Shown here one piece after another: positions 44,087 through 54,583 of a stretch of 64,000 nt of DNA (positions are counted from its first letter, which is position 1; the number at the start of each line of letters is the position of its first letter). The notes below the pieces were generated by a model. It saw nothing but the letters and a program-made list of their open reading frames with translations. It searched no databases and was not told the DNA's origin. A program made the translations under genes and the position numbers. This DNA is from Deltaproteobacteria bacterium RIFCSPHIGHO2_02_FULL_40_28 (GTDB taxonomy: Bacteria > UBA10199 > 2-12-FULL-40-28): positions 1 to 64,000 of the forward strand of contig MGRJ01000030.1 in the NCBI GenBank assembly GCA_001798135.1. Reading direction: 5' to 3'.

Positions 44087-45475
44087 TTAAAAAAGTCCCT
44101 TGGCTTTGGTAATCAAGTCTCCAATACCCCAAATACGATCAACATCATTGAAGGTAATTAAAATCATAAGCCCCAATAAAAGAGCCATCCCCGTTTGCAT
44201 AGCAACCATCTTAACCTTCAATGACAATGGTCTGCGGATAATACCTTCGATAGCCATAAACAAAACATGCCCCCCATCTAAAACAGGAATGGGAAGTAAA
44301 TTTAAAATTCCCAACTGCAAACTCATAAAACAAAGAAAATATAAAAATTCTCCCAAACCAGACTTGGCAGCCTGGCCAGAAGCCTGCGCAATTTGCAATG
44401 GCCCCCCAAGGGTTTTATAAGAAAGGTCGAAAGAAAAAAGTCTTTTAACAACATCGAGGGTTAAAAGACTTAAACGGTAAGTTTCTTGCAATCCATGGGT
44501 AATGGCCTTCCCTGGAGAAAATTTTTGCACCACATACAAATCAGGATTGGTAAAGCGTGTAATCCCAATTAAATAAGCCTTAGCATCCTCATTGTAGGCA
44601 GGAGTAATGGTTACCCCCCCTTCCACTCCCTGTCTTAAATAACCAAGTGAAATGGGTTTTCCATTGGAGGCTCGGATTTTATCTGTCATTTGAGTCCAGG
44701 TAGAAATTTTTTCATCATTAACAGCTGTAATAAAATCTCCAGATTTTAATCCTGAAGAGAAAGCAGGGCCATTGGCAACAATGTCACCTACAATGGGATC
44801 ATTTCCCCAAAAATATTGAGGTTCAATTCCCAAATAACCCATTTTTTGTCTTGAATCAGGAGCATCTGTAATGGTGGTGTGAATTTCTTTTTCTACCCCA
44901 TCCCTTGTAACAACCATTTTAATTTCTTGATTTGGATGCAACATAATCCAATTGAGAACATCACCCCACTTTTGAAAAGATTCTTCATTAATTGATTGGA
45001 TGATATCTCCCTTTTCAAGATTAACAGCTTTGGCAGGAGAATTTTCCATCACACCAAGAATCACAGGTGGTTTTTCTAAAATGGCTGGCACTTGACGCCC
45101 AATTAAAAAAACAAAAGGCATCACTACAAAAGCCAAAACAAGATTCATCACTGGGCCACCTAAAACCGTTGCTAAACGAAACCGAGCGGGCTTGCCTGTA
45201 AAAGAATCTGGGCTTGCTGCAATTGCTTTAGCCTTTTGTTCGTCACCTTCTGCTTCAGCTTCTGGGTCTTCGCCGTAAAGCTTTACATAACCTCCCAAGG
45301 GGAGCAAAGCCACGCGAAACTCGGTTTCCCTACCTTGAATTTTAAAAAGAGTAGGACCAAAACCAATGGAAAATTTTTCAACTCTAATGCCCGACTTGCG
45401 TGCAATAATAAAATGTCCCCATTCGTGGACAATCACTAAAATTCCAAGGGCAATAATAAAAAACACAAGCGTCAT
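44087..45475 (-). CDS. rseP: Site-2 protease RseP
   Basis: Protein of 462 residues. HEWGH (17-21) zinc motif, two PDZ domains (about 125-285), second active-site motif NLLPIPVLDGGH. Four membrane helices. Cleaves membrane anti-sigma factors or other substrates. Lies after dxr in the envelope group. Confidence 0.96.
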   Translation of the reverse strand: MTLVFFIIALGILVIVHEWGHFIIARKSGIRVEKFSIGFGPTLFKIQGRETEFRVALLPLGGYVKLYGEDPEAEAEGDEQKAKAIAASPDSFTGKPARFRLATVLGGPVMNLVLAFVVMPFVFLIGRQVPAILEKPPVILGVMENSPAKAVNLEKGDIIQSINEESFQKWGDVLNWIMLHPNQEIKMVVTRDGVEKEIHTTITDAPDSRQKMGYLGIEPQYFWGNDPIVGDIVANGPAFSSGLKSGDFITAVNDEKISTWTQMTDKIRASNGKPISLGYLRQGVEGGVTITPAYNEDAKAYLIGITRFTNPDLYVVQKFSPGKAITHGLQETYRLSLLTLDVVKRLFSFDLSYKTLGGPLQIAQASGQAAKSGLGEFLYFLCFMSLQLGILNLLPIPVLDGGHVLFMAIEGIIRRPLSLKVKMVAMQTGMALLLGLMILITFNDVDRIWGIGDLITKAKGLF

Positions 45476-45484
45476 AAATCCTCC

Positions 45485-46639
45485 TCAAATATTTTCCTGG
45501 GTTATTTTTCTAGCCCAGGCATCTGCTTTTAACACATCATCCAGCGAAGAAAGAACAAAGGACTTGTGCTGGTCTAATGTTTTTTCAACAAGCAGTGGTA
45601 TATCAACAAATTTGATTTTGTGGGATAAAAAAGCAGCAACAGCTACTTCATTGGCTGCATTTAAAACAGCAGGGTAGGTTTCTCCTCTTTCTGCAACACG
45701 ATAAGCGATAGCCAGACTTTTAAATTTTTCAAAGTCAGGTTCAAAAAAATTGAGCTCGCGATAGTCTGTTAGCTTTAAAGGCTTGGCACCAGTGGTAATA
45801 CGCTCGGGGTAAGCCAGGGCATAAGCAATGGGCACCCGCATATCGGGCACTCCAAGCTGAGCCAGCACAGAACCATCTTTATATTCCACCATAGAATGAA
45901 TAATACTTTGGGGATGAACACAAATTTTAATTTTGGCAACAGGCACATCAAAAAGCCATCTCGCTTCCATGACCTCTAAGCCCTTATTCATCATGGTGGC
46001 AGAATCGATGGTAATTTTTGGTCCCATATCCCAATTGGGATGTTTTAAAGCTCTTTCTACTGTAATCGATGCAAATTCTTCTTGAGGCAATTTAAAAAAA
46101 GGGCCACCAGAAGCTGTTAAAATAAGATTTTTTACATCCTCTATTCTTTGGCCAGCAAGGCATTGATAAAGAGCCGAATGTTCGCTATCCACGGGAATAA
46201 TAAAACTTCCTGATTTTTTAGCTTCTTTTGTAACCAACTCTCCCGCAACTACCATGCTTTCTTTATTAGCTAGCCCAATCACCTTGCCTGCCTTGGCAGC
46301 AGCTAAGGTAGGAAGCAAGCCTGCCGCTCCCACAATAGCCGACATCACAAAATCAACGCTGGCATGTGTTACTATTTGAGAAGCACCTTCTGGCCCATGT
46401 AAAACCTCAATATCCCCTTGAAACTGGGAAACTAATTTTTCAGCATCAACCTTTGTTGCCAAAGCCACCATGTGAGGTTTAAATTCTTTGATTTGCGTTA
46501 TCAGTGCGTCAATTTTTGAACCAGCCACCAAACCAAAAATTTCAAAACGATCGGGATGACAACGAACTAAATCTAAGGTTGATTGTCCAACAGAACCTGT
46601 GGAGCCCAAGATGACAATTTTTTTCTTTTTAACTACCAT
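45485..46639 (-). CDS. dxr: 1-deoxy-D-xylulose-5-phosphate reductoisomerase
   Basis: Protein of 384 residues. NADPH-binding ILGSTGSVGQSTLDL, PVDSEHSA and catalytic-loop residues present. First committed step of the MEP isoprenoid route, feeding UppS two genes upstream. Overlaps the cdsA end by 7 bp. Confidence 0.97.
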   Translation of the reverse strand: MVVKKKKIVILGSTGSVGQSTLDLVRCHPDRFEIFGLVAGSKIDALITQIKEFKPHMVALATKVDAEKLVSQFQGDIEVLHGPEGASQIVTHASVDFVMSAIVGAAGLLPTLAAAKAGKVIGLANKESMVVAGELVTKEAKKSGSFIIPVDSEHSALYQCLAGQRIEDVKNLILTASGGPFFKLPQEEFASITVERALKHPNWDMGPKITIDSATMMNKGLEVMEARWLFDVPVAKIKICVHPQSIIHSMVEYKDGSVLAQLGVPDMRVPIAYALAYPERITTGAKPLKLTDYRELNFFEPDFEKFKSLAIAYRVAERGETYPAVLNAANEVAVAAFLSHKIKFVDIPLLVEKTLDQHKSFVLSSLDDVLKADAWARKITQENI

Positions 46640-47439
46640 GGGTTAATAAGCCCTTTGAGAAAAATAATTTTTGCAAACAAATAAACAAGGGGCCCAGTAA
46701 ACAGCAAGGCATCCACTCGATCGAGAATTCCCCCATGACCAGGAATTAAACTTCCAGAATCTTTGATATCAAATCCCCGCTTTAAAAGTGATTCTGATAA
46801 ATCTCCCAGAGTTCCAACACAAGTAATCATCACACACAAAAAAATGAGATAACTGAGAGGGAAAGTGTTCCAAAAATAAGACCTGACAACCAAGGCAAAA
46901 ACAAATGAAAAAATAAATCCACCCAATACACCTTCAATTGTTTTTCCAGGAGATAAAATGGGAGCTAACTTATGCTTACCTATCCATTTACCAACCACAT
47001 ATCCTCCTGTATCTGCCCCAACAGTGGCAGCTACCATAATAAAAATCCAGAACTCCCAGTGATAGAGTTGTCTTACCTGCATCCATACGGCAAATAAAAT
47101 ACTAATGTAGCTCAAACCAAAATAAAAAAGGCTCATATTGAAAATACGATCTTTAAGAGGTGTTTTTCCTTTAAGATGAAACAAAAGAATAACGATGAGA
47201 GTAAAAACAAGAATAAATAAACTTTCAGATTTAAAAAAAATAAAACCAATCGACATCACTAATCCTAAAAAATGTCCCAAGAAAAAAAGAAAAAGAGGTT
47301 GTTTTGTCATTCGAAAATATTCATTTAACGCCAATTGTGCAAGACAAACAATCACCCAACCCAGCGGCATAAAAGCAACTTTGGGAAGAGCCCAAATTAA
47401 AAAAGAAGCAATGATTAAACCTGTTATCCAACGAATCAT
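46633..47439 (-). CDS. cdsA: Phosphatidate cytidylyltransferase
   Basis: Protein of 268 residues with several membrane helices. CdsA motif DTGGYVVGKWIGKHKLAP, SPGKTIEG and HGGILDRVDAL. Makes CDP-diacylglycerol, used by PssA and for PgpA-linked synthesis. Tandem with uppS. Confidence 0.96.
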   Translation of the reverse strand: MIRWITGLIIASFLIWALPKVAFMPLGWVIVCLAQLALNEYFRMTKQPLFLFFLGHFLGLVMSIGFIFFKSESLFILVFTLIVILLFHLKGKTPLKDRIFNMSLFYFGLSYISILFAVWMQVRQLYHWEFWIFIMVAATVGADTGGYVVGKWIGKHKLAPILSPGKTIEGVLGGFIFSFVFALVVRSYFWNTFPLSYLIFLCVMITCVGTLGDLSESLLKRGFDIKDSGSLIPGHGGILDRVDALLFTGPLVYLFAKIIFLKGLINPW

Positions 47440-47452
47440 AAAAACTCCTCAA

Positions 47453-48196
47453 TCATTTTTGATGAGTTCCTTCAATCTGCTTACTTGTTAAGCCATAACG
47501 CCTTTCACGAAGCTGGTATTCTTCTATCGCATTTTTAAAATGATTTTCAGTAAAATCTGGCCAAAAACAATCTGTAAAAAAAAGTTCGGCATAAGCTAAC
47601 TGCCACAACAAAAAATTGCTGATACGGTGCTCACCACTGGTACGTATAACAAGATCAGGATCTGGAATTCCCTTTGTATCTAAACAATTTGCAAAAAATG
47701 TTTCATCAATAGCTTCATGTGCTATTTTTCCATTTTTTACCTCTAAAACTGTTTGTTTTATAGCTCTTAAAATCTCATCTCTTGAGCCATAACTTAAAGC
47801 TAAAATCAGAGTCATTTTTTCTCCCCCTTGTGTACTTTTTTTAACACGCACAATGGTCTCATAGACTTCTTTTGGGAGAAATGAAATTTGTCCAATGGTT
47901 TCAAAACAAATTCCATTTTTTCTCATTTTTTCTTCTTTGGCATCCAAAAAACCTTTGAGTAACATCATCAAAGTATCCACTTCTTCATTGGGTCTTTTCC
48001 AGTTTTCCATTGAAAAAGCATAGAGGGTTAAATATTTAATACCCATTTCTTGGGCACAATCGATAATTTCTTCAGAGCGATTAACCCCCACTCTGTGTCC
48101 TTCAAGCCTGGCAAGCCCTTGTTTTAAGGCCCATCGCCCGTTTCCATCCATAATGATGGCCACATGCTTGGGCATCTTTTTAATTTTATTTTCCAT
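47453..48196 (-). CDS. uppS: Undecaprenyl diphosphate synthase
   Basis: Protein of 247 residues. Asp17 in IIMDGNGRWA, then SMENWKRP and the C-terminal RTSGEHRISNFLLWQLAYAE. Makes the C55 carrier lipid for peptidoglycan. Confidence 0.97.
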   Translation of the reverse strand: MENKIKKMPKHVAIIMDGNGRWALKQGLARLEGHRVGVNRSEEIIDCAQEMGIKYLTLYAFSMENWKRPNEEVDTLMMLLKGFLDAKEEKMRKNGICFETIGQISFLPKEVYETIVRVKKSTQGGEKMTLILALSYGSRDEILRAIKQTVLEVKNGKIAHEAIDETFFANCLDTKGIPDPDLVIRTSGEHRISNFLLWQLAYAELFFTDCFWPDFTENHFKNAIEEYQLRERRYGLTSKQIEGTHQK

Positions 48197-48203
48197 TAAT
48201 CAA

Positions 48204-48761
48204 TTAAACAGTGAGGATTTCTTCTTCTTTTTTGGCTAAGGTTGCATCCAATTTAGCAATGTACTCGTCCGTTAATTTTTGAATCCGAACGGATTCTTTT
48301 TTAGAATCATCTTCGGTAATTTTGTGATCCTTCTCAAGCTTTTTTAATTCGTCCATGGCTTCGCGTCTGGCATGACGTATAGAAACCCTGCCCTCTTCGC
48401 CGTGATGTTTCATGGATTTGACCAAATCTTTACGTCTTTCTTCAGTAAGTGGAGGAATAGGAAGACGCACCATTTTTCCATCGTTGATAGGGCTAAAACC
48501 TAAATTAGCTTTTACGATGGCTTTTTCAATCTCAGCAACCATTTTTGGTTCCCAGGGGACAATGGTAATAAGCCGGGGCTCTGGAACACCCAAAGTAGCT
48601 ACTTGGTTTAAAGGAGCCATTTGTCCATAATAAGAAACTCGTACATGATCAAGAACAGCAAGAGAAGCCCGGCCTGTTCTCATCTTAGAAAGTTCTTTCT
48701 GGAAAGCTTCTAATGCCTTTTCCATACCAGCTTTTGATTTTTGAAATAATGGTTCTAACAT
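48204..48761 (-). CDS. frr: Ribosome recycling factor
   Basis: Protein of 185 residues, three-helix bundle protein with KMRTGRASLAVLDHVRV and the C-terminal ATLAKKEEEIL. Frees ribosomes after termination. 3 bp after pyrH. Confidence 0.97.
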   Translation of the reverse strand: MLEPLFQKSKAGMEKALEAFQKELSKMRTGRASLAVLDHVRVSYYGQMAPLNQVATLGVPEPRLITIVPWEPKMVAEIEKAIVKANLGFSPINDGKMVRLPIPPLTEERRKDLVKSMKHHGEEGRVSIRHARREAMDELKKLEKDHKITEDDSKKESVRIQKLTDEYIAKLDATLAKKEEEILTV

Positions 48762-48764
48762 AAA

Positions 48765-50370
<1,606 letters not shown>

Positions 50371-50371
<1 letters not shown>

Positions 50372-51261
50372 TATTCCTTGGGTCCTTGAATTTCTTCTAC
50401 GATAGTTTCTTGAACTTCTTCAACTTCTACCTGAGCAGAAAAGCTATCAAGCTTTTCATTTTCGTTTGCTTCAAAACTTTCAGCTCTTTTAACATAGGCC
50501 CGTCCTGCTTCAGCAGGTTGACTCACTCTTTGAGCTTTTTTCTTTTTTTCATCACTAGCCCCACGAGCCAAGGCTTCTCTTTTTTCTAAACCCCTCAAAC
50601 AAGCCTCTAGGGCTCTTTCGGTAAAAATTTGAATGGAACGAAGAGCATCATCGTTAGCAGGGATGACATAATCGATGGGATCGGGGTTACAATTTGAATC
50701 GGTAATGGCAATCACAGGCACATTTAAAACATTGGCTTCATGCACAGCAATATCTTCTAGGCTAGGATCCACTACAAATAAAGCACCTGGGATGGTATTC
50801 ATGTTACGAATACCGCCTAAGGCAGCATTTAATTTTTCAATTGCTCGATCAACACCTAGGAGTTCTTTTTTGGTAAAACCTGCAAAATCGTTATTAGTTC
50901 TTCGTGTTTCTAAATCAATCATGCGTTCTACGCTGCGACGAATGGTAGAAAAATTAGTAAGCATGCCACCCATCCAACGACGTGTTACATAGGGCATACT
51001 GGATTTTGTAGCAGCATCTTCAATAACAGTTTGAGCTTGTTCTTTGGTTCCAACAAAAAGCACATGTTTCCCACTTGCCACTACTTCTTCTAAAAGATTA
51101 AAAGCTTTTTTAGCTAAATCAAAGGTTTGTCCTAAATCGATAATATGAACCCCAGAGCGGGTTCCATAAAGATAGGGTTTCATTTTAGGATTCCACTTGC
51201 GGGTTTGATGTCCAAAGTGGGCTCCTGCCTCAATCATTTCCTGAATTGAAATCTCGACCAT
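50371..51261 (-). CDS. rpsB: Ribosomal protein S2, with acidic tail
   Basis: Protein of 296 residues, about 50 more than usual. Core motifs AHFGHQTRKWNPKMKPYL and PGALFVVDPSLE are intact. From about 228 an extra tail rich in Lys, then Glu, is added (VEVEEVQETIVEEIQ). First gene of the operon. Confidence 0.97.
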
Positions 51262-51374
51262 AAGTTTTTAAAAAGGTATAATGTTTTCCGTAGGGTCAGG
51301 CTCTAACCACCATGGACACTTTTACCACTCCAAAAGAGTTGGGATAGTTAACACAGCAATAAGAAGGATTGCAA
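51262..51374 (-). promoter_or_regulatory. rpsB leader and candidate promoter
   Basis: Minus strand TTGCAA (51374-51369), 18-nt spacer, TAACTA (51350-51345). A leader of about 75 nt follows, with a hairpin from CCA-A-CTC and GAG-TGG at about 51327-51343, before the rpsB ATG. rpsB leaders often carry S2 autoregulation; here that is only a possibility. Confidence 0.4.
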
Positions 51375-51399
51375 GATAAATTAGATTATTAAATTCAAT

Positions 51400-52197
51400 A
51401 TGTTAGATGAACTCACGACAGCTCTTTTATCTCTTTTAACTCTCTTGTTTCTAGCTATCTTACCCAGTGATACGGTTTGGGCAGATACTTCTTATGCTAG
51501 GCAGGATTATGAAGCTTATCAAAAATCTCCTTTTCATAGCACTGCCTGGGATGAAAGTGTGCGTGAAGGTTTTGAAAACTTTGATAGAGAAGATTTAACT
51601 TCCACCATCGAATTTTTAAAAAGAGCTACAGCTGCCGGTTGCGAATCTCCTCTTGTGTATTTCAAACTTGCTTTATCCTTTGAAGGTTTGGGGTCTTATT
51701 ACTCGGCCTCACAGCATTATCAAATGGCCAAGCAACAATTTAAAAAGGCCAATAAAACCCATCGCTATGCCATTTCTTATGAAGAAAATTATGGAAGACT
51801 GCTTTGGTCGATGGGAGAAACAAATAAAGCTCTTGAAGTGCTTGATCGTTCTACTCGCAAAAATGCAGCTCCTTGGGTTTTAAAACTTTTAGGAAATTAT
51901 TACATCAATCAGGGAGAGCATCTCAAAGCCACCTCCTACCTTGAACGTTTGATGCGGATGAACAATAACGAACTTTCCGTAGAAGAATACATTGATATTA
52001 ATTTAAAACTAGCCAGGCTTTATCTAAGCCAAGGCCAAGATGAAGCTGCTCAAAGATATTATCAAAGAATTTTAGAAGTAGATCCTAACCATGCTGAAGC
52101 CCGACATTTTGCACCCAAAAAAGATAAAACAAAACCGATGCCCAACTTACCCTCAACAAATTTAGATAAAGTGATGGAGATTTTTGAAAATCATTAA
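51400..52197 (+). CDS. Exported TPR protein
   Basis: Protein of 265 residues with a signal peptide (hydrophobic 8-24, cleavage near VWA-DTS). Four to five TPR-like repeats from about 45 to 235, ending with the canonical YYQRILEVDPNHAEA. Likely periplasmic scaffold; partner unknown. Divergent from rpsB. No good ribosome site is seen before ATG 51400. Confidence 0.7.
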   Translation: MLDELTTALLSLLTLLFLAILPSDTVWADTSYARQDYEAYQKSPFHSTAWDESVREGFENFDREDLTSTIEFLKRATAAGCESPLVYFKLALSFEGLGSYYSASQHYQMAKQQFKKANKTHRYAISYEENYGRLLWSMGETNKALEVLDRSTRKNAAPWVLKLLGNYYINQGEHLKATSYLERLMRMNNNELSVEEYIDINLKLARLYLSQGQDEAAQRYYQRILEVDPNHAEARHFAPKKDKTKPMPNLPSTNLDKVMEIFENH

Positions 52198-52211
52198 TGG
52201 TAATATTCATT

Positions 52212-53405
52212 TTAAAATTGCCACCAGGGATAGATTTGAATTTGATTACGAGCATAGCTTTCTGTTCCAGCATGGATAAGCCCACCTTTTTTAGTTTCAT
52301 TTCCTGGCAAGGCTAACCACCATTGAAGAGTTTCAAAAGAAGCAGTTCCAAGTGTTTGTGAGGATTTGATTTCAATGGGGTAGAGTTTGGTACCTAGTTC
52401 AACAATCACATCAATTTCATGCCCAGTGAGATCCCTCCAAAAATAAAGCGGGGGCACTTCTCCTGCATGCGTGAATAATTTATAAAGGTTCGATAAAATG
52501 AAAGTTTCAAAAATCCCCCCTTTCAATGGATGAACTTCAATATCAGAAGGTTGGCGGATATCGAGAAGATAACATAAAAGCCCTGTATCCAAAAAATAAA
52601 ACTTGGGAGATTTAGTAAGCCGTTTATTGAAATTCTTATGGTAGGGGGGAATAAGGGCAACAAGTGAGCTTGTTTCTAAAATATTGAGCCATGATTTTAC
52701 AGTTGGTGGGGATATGCCTGCATCACTAGCCAGGGAAGCATAATTAAGGAGCTGGCCACTTCTGCCAGCACATAATTTCATAAATTTTCGAAAAGTCCCC
52801 AGATCACTTACTTTTAAAAGATCTCTTACATCCCTTTCAAGATAAGTTTGCAGGTATGAAGAATACCAATCACGTGGATTAATTTTTTCTGTATGCAGTC
52901 TTGGGAAAAAACCAGAGAAAATAATATCTGTTAATTTAATTTTTGCCTTAAAATCTTTTTTAACGGTGTAGAGCGCGTCTTTTGGGTCTAAAAAAGGTTC
53001 ATCATAGATTTCTCCCAAAGAAAAAGGGAGAAGCCTTGTTACTCCTATTCTTCCAGCCAAGGTTTGCGATATATGCTGCATGAGAAGAAGTTGATGCGAG
53101 CCTGTTAAAATCCATTGCCCTGTTTTTTTTGACTCGTCGATGATGCCTTGTAAATAAGAAAGAAGCAGAGGAGCTTTTTGAACTTCATCGAGAATACAAG
53201 GGGCAGAATATCGAGAAAAAAAACCTTTAGGATCATGCAAGGCAAAATCCAAATTATCCGGATTTTCTAAGGAGACATAATTGAAATTTTTTCCAACAAG
53301 TTTGCTGAGCGTTGTTTTTCCTGATTGCCTGGGGCCGGTAATTAAAACTGCTGGAAATCCTTTGAGCAATTCTCCTATTTTTTGATAGAGGTATCGTTTT
53401 AACAT
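52212..53405 (-). CDS. AAA_14/DUF4143 ATPase, copy 1
   Basis: Protein of 397 residues. Walker A GPRQSGKTT (24-32), Walker B CILDEVQKAP, sensor TGSHQLLL, then the DUF4143 C-terminal domain with a PD-(D/E)XK-like pattern (DVIVELGTKLYPIEIKSS). Such ATPases are common in mobile and accessory regions, function unclear. One of two in this island; the other is at 54584. Confidence 0.85.
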   Translation of the reverse strand: MLKRYLYQKIGELLKGFPAVLITGPRQSGKTTLSKLVGKNFNYVSLENPDNLDFALHDPKGFFSRYSAPCILDEVQKAPLLLSYLQGIIDESKKTGQWILTGSHQLLLMQHISQTLAGRIGVTRLLPFSLGEIYDEPFLDPKDALYTVKKDFKAKIKLTDIIFSGFFPRLHTEKINPRDWYSSYLQTYLERDVRDLLKVSDLGTFRKFMKLCAGRSGQLLNYASLASDAGISPPTVKSWLNILETSSLVALIPPYHKNFNKRLTKSPKFYFLDTGLLCYLLDIRQPSDIEVHPLKGGIFETFILSNLYKLFTHAGEVPPLYFWRDLTGHEIDVIVELGTKLYPIEIKSSQTLGTASFETLQWWLALPGNETKKGGLIHAGTESYARNQIQIYPWWQF

Positions 53406-53476
53406 AATAAAATTATTAGCCTTTTTTATAATATTGTCAAATATAAAATTGAATTTTATATTTGGTTAATGGAATA

Positions 53477-54400
53477 TTAAGCAAGCGTGTCTGGCACCAA
53501 GATTGATTCCATTTCTTTCAAAACAAATTCAATGAGAGGAGAATACACATTTTGAAGCTGGGCTTTTTCAAGAGTATCGTAATAGATACTTTTGTTTTCA
53601 GTATGAATAACCAGGAGTGGGTAGCCTTGGCTTAATAATTGAAAATTTAAAAGAAGTCGCCCTATACGTCCATTGCCATCACTAAAAGGGTGAATCGCCT
53701 CAAACCAGGCATGTTGCATAATCATTCCTAGAGGGTCTTTAGTGACCTGCATTTGGGAGATAAGTTCTTCCATTTTTTCTGAAACTTTTAAAAAATTGGG
53801 AGGAATGAGGTTAGTACCCACAATTCGTACTGGATGATTTCTAAAATGTCCGGCATCAGTCAGAATTCCACTCATCAAAATTTGATGAAGTTCAAAAATT
53901 AAATTGAGGGTAAGTGTTTCTTTTTCTTTGGCAGCTTCTAAAATTTTAGTAAAGGCTTGGCGGTGATTACTTACCTCTAAATGTTCAACCAGAGAATGGC
54001 GTGGCACAACTTGGTTATCAAAAAGAATCGTCTGTGTGTCACGCAAGGTAAGAGTAGACCCCTCAATGCTGTTGGTATGGTAGGTAAATTGTAAAAGACA
54101 ATGATCATGCCAATTTTTTTGTAACAACAAATGTTCTAAAAAGTTTTCTTTTTTAAAAGCCTCCAATTTTTTTTGCCATAAAGAAAGTGGGGCCTCTTTC
54201 TCCAATTTTTCATAAAAGGCATATTGGAGAAATATTTGTTTTATTTTTTCGATTTGGCGTGGATGAGGTTTTGTTTTTTGGTGTACCCAACGGTTTAAAG
54301 TAGCATGCGTAACGTTTAAAATTGTTGCCAGGGAGGTCTGGGTAAATTTCCCCTGCTTTAAGAGGGCATTAAGCCAAATGATATAATCTGCTATTACCAT
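53477..54400 (-). CDS. Fic-domain protein with N-terminal HTH and inhibitory helix
   Basis: Protein of 307 residues. An N-terminal helix-turn-helix (TSLATILNVTHATLNRWV, about 22-39), the inhibitory motif TNSIEG at 109-114, and the Fic active site HPFSDGNGRIGR at 237-248 with catalytic His237. Fic enzymes AMPylate target proteins; the class II motif keeps the enzyme off until relieved. The HTH probably binds the inverted repeat at 54407-54452. The last residues, ILVPDTLA, are encoded by a GTGCCTGGCAC-type repeat (53482-53501). Confidence 0.9.
   Translation of the reverse strand: MVIADYIIWLNALLKQGKFTQTSLATILNVTHATLNRWVHQKTKPHPRQIEKIKQIFLQYAFYEKLEKEAPLSLWQKKLEAFKKENFLEHLLLQKNWHDHCLLQFTYHTNSIEGSTLTLRDTQTILFDNQVVPRHSLVEHLEVSNHRQAFTKILEAAKEKETLTLNLIFELHQILMSGILTDAGHFRNHPVRIVGTNLIPPNFLKVSEKMEELISQMQVTKDPLGMIMQHAWFEAIHPFSDGNGRIGRLLLNFQLLSQGYPLLVIHTENKSIYYDTLEKAQLQNVYSPLIEFVLKEMESILVPDTLA
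53481..53501 (+). repeat. GTGCCTGGCAC repeat, copy 3, at the fic 3' end
   Basis: GCAAGCGTGTCTGGCACC with core GTGTCTGGCAC (53487-53497). On the minus strand it is read as the final codons of fic; the stop (53477-53479) follows at once. Confidence 0.8.
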
Positions 54401-54406
54401 GGCCTT

Positions 54407-54452
54407 ATTTTATATATTTTATAACTTTTTTTCAAGTAAAAATATATAAAAT
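54407..54452. promoter_or_regulatory. fic operator-like inverted repeat
   Basis: ATTTTATATATTTT (54407-54420) and AAAATATATAAAAT (54439-54452), a perfect 14-bp inverted repeat 18 bp apart, begins 7 bp upstream of the fic ATG. AT-rich and probably overlapping the promoter. Confidence 0.5.
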
Positions 54453-54468
54453 ATAACTGTTATCTGGC

Positions 54469-54537
54469 GTAGGGGCCCGCCTTAGGCGGGCCCTCGTATC
54501 ATCATTCCGGGCAACCGCAAGGGTTGCCCCTACTACA
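54469..54537. repeat. GTAGGGGC hairpin repeats
   Basis: GTAGGGGCCCGCC...GGCGGGCCC and GGGCAACC...GGTTGCCCC hairpins in the gap between fic and the second DUF4143 gene. Confidence 0.7.
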
Positions 54538-54583
54538 AAATTCTATTAGACAATACTCCAAAATTTGGTTAAGATATTGGAGT

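Noticed and set aside
51276-51281. TATAAT on the plus strand upstream of the TPR gene
   Set aside because: It is over 110 bp from the TPR start and inside the rpsB leader; no good -35 at the right distance.
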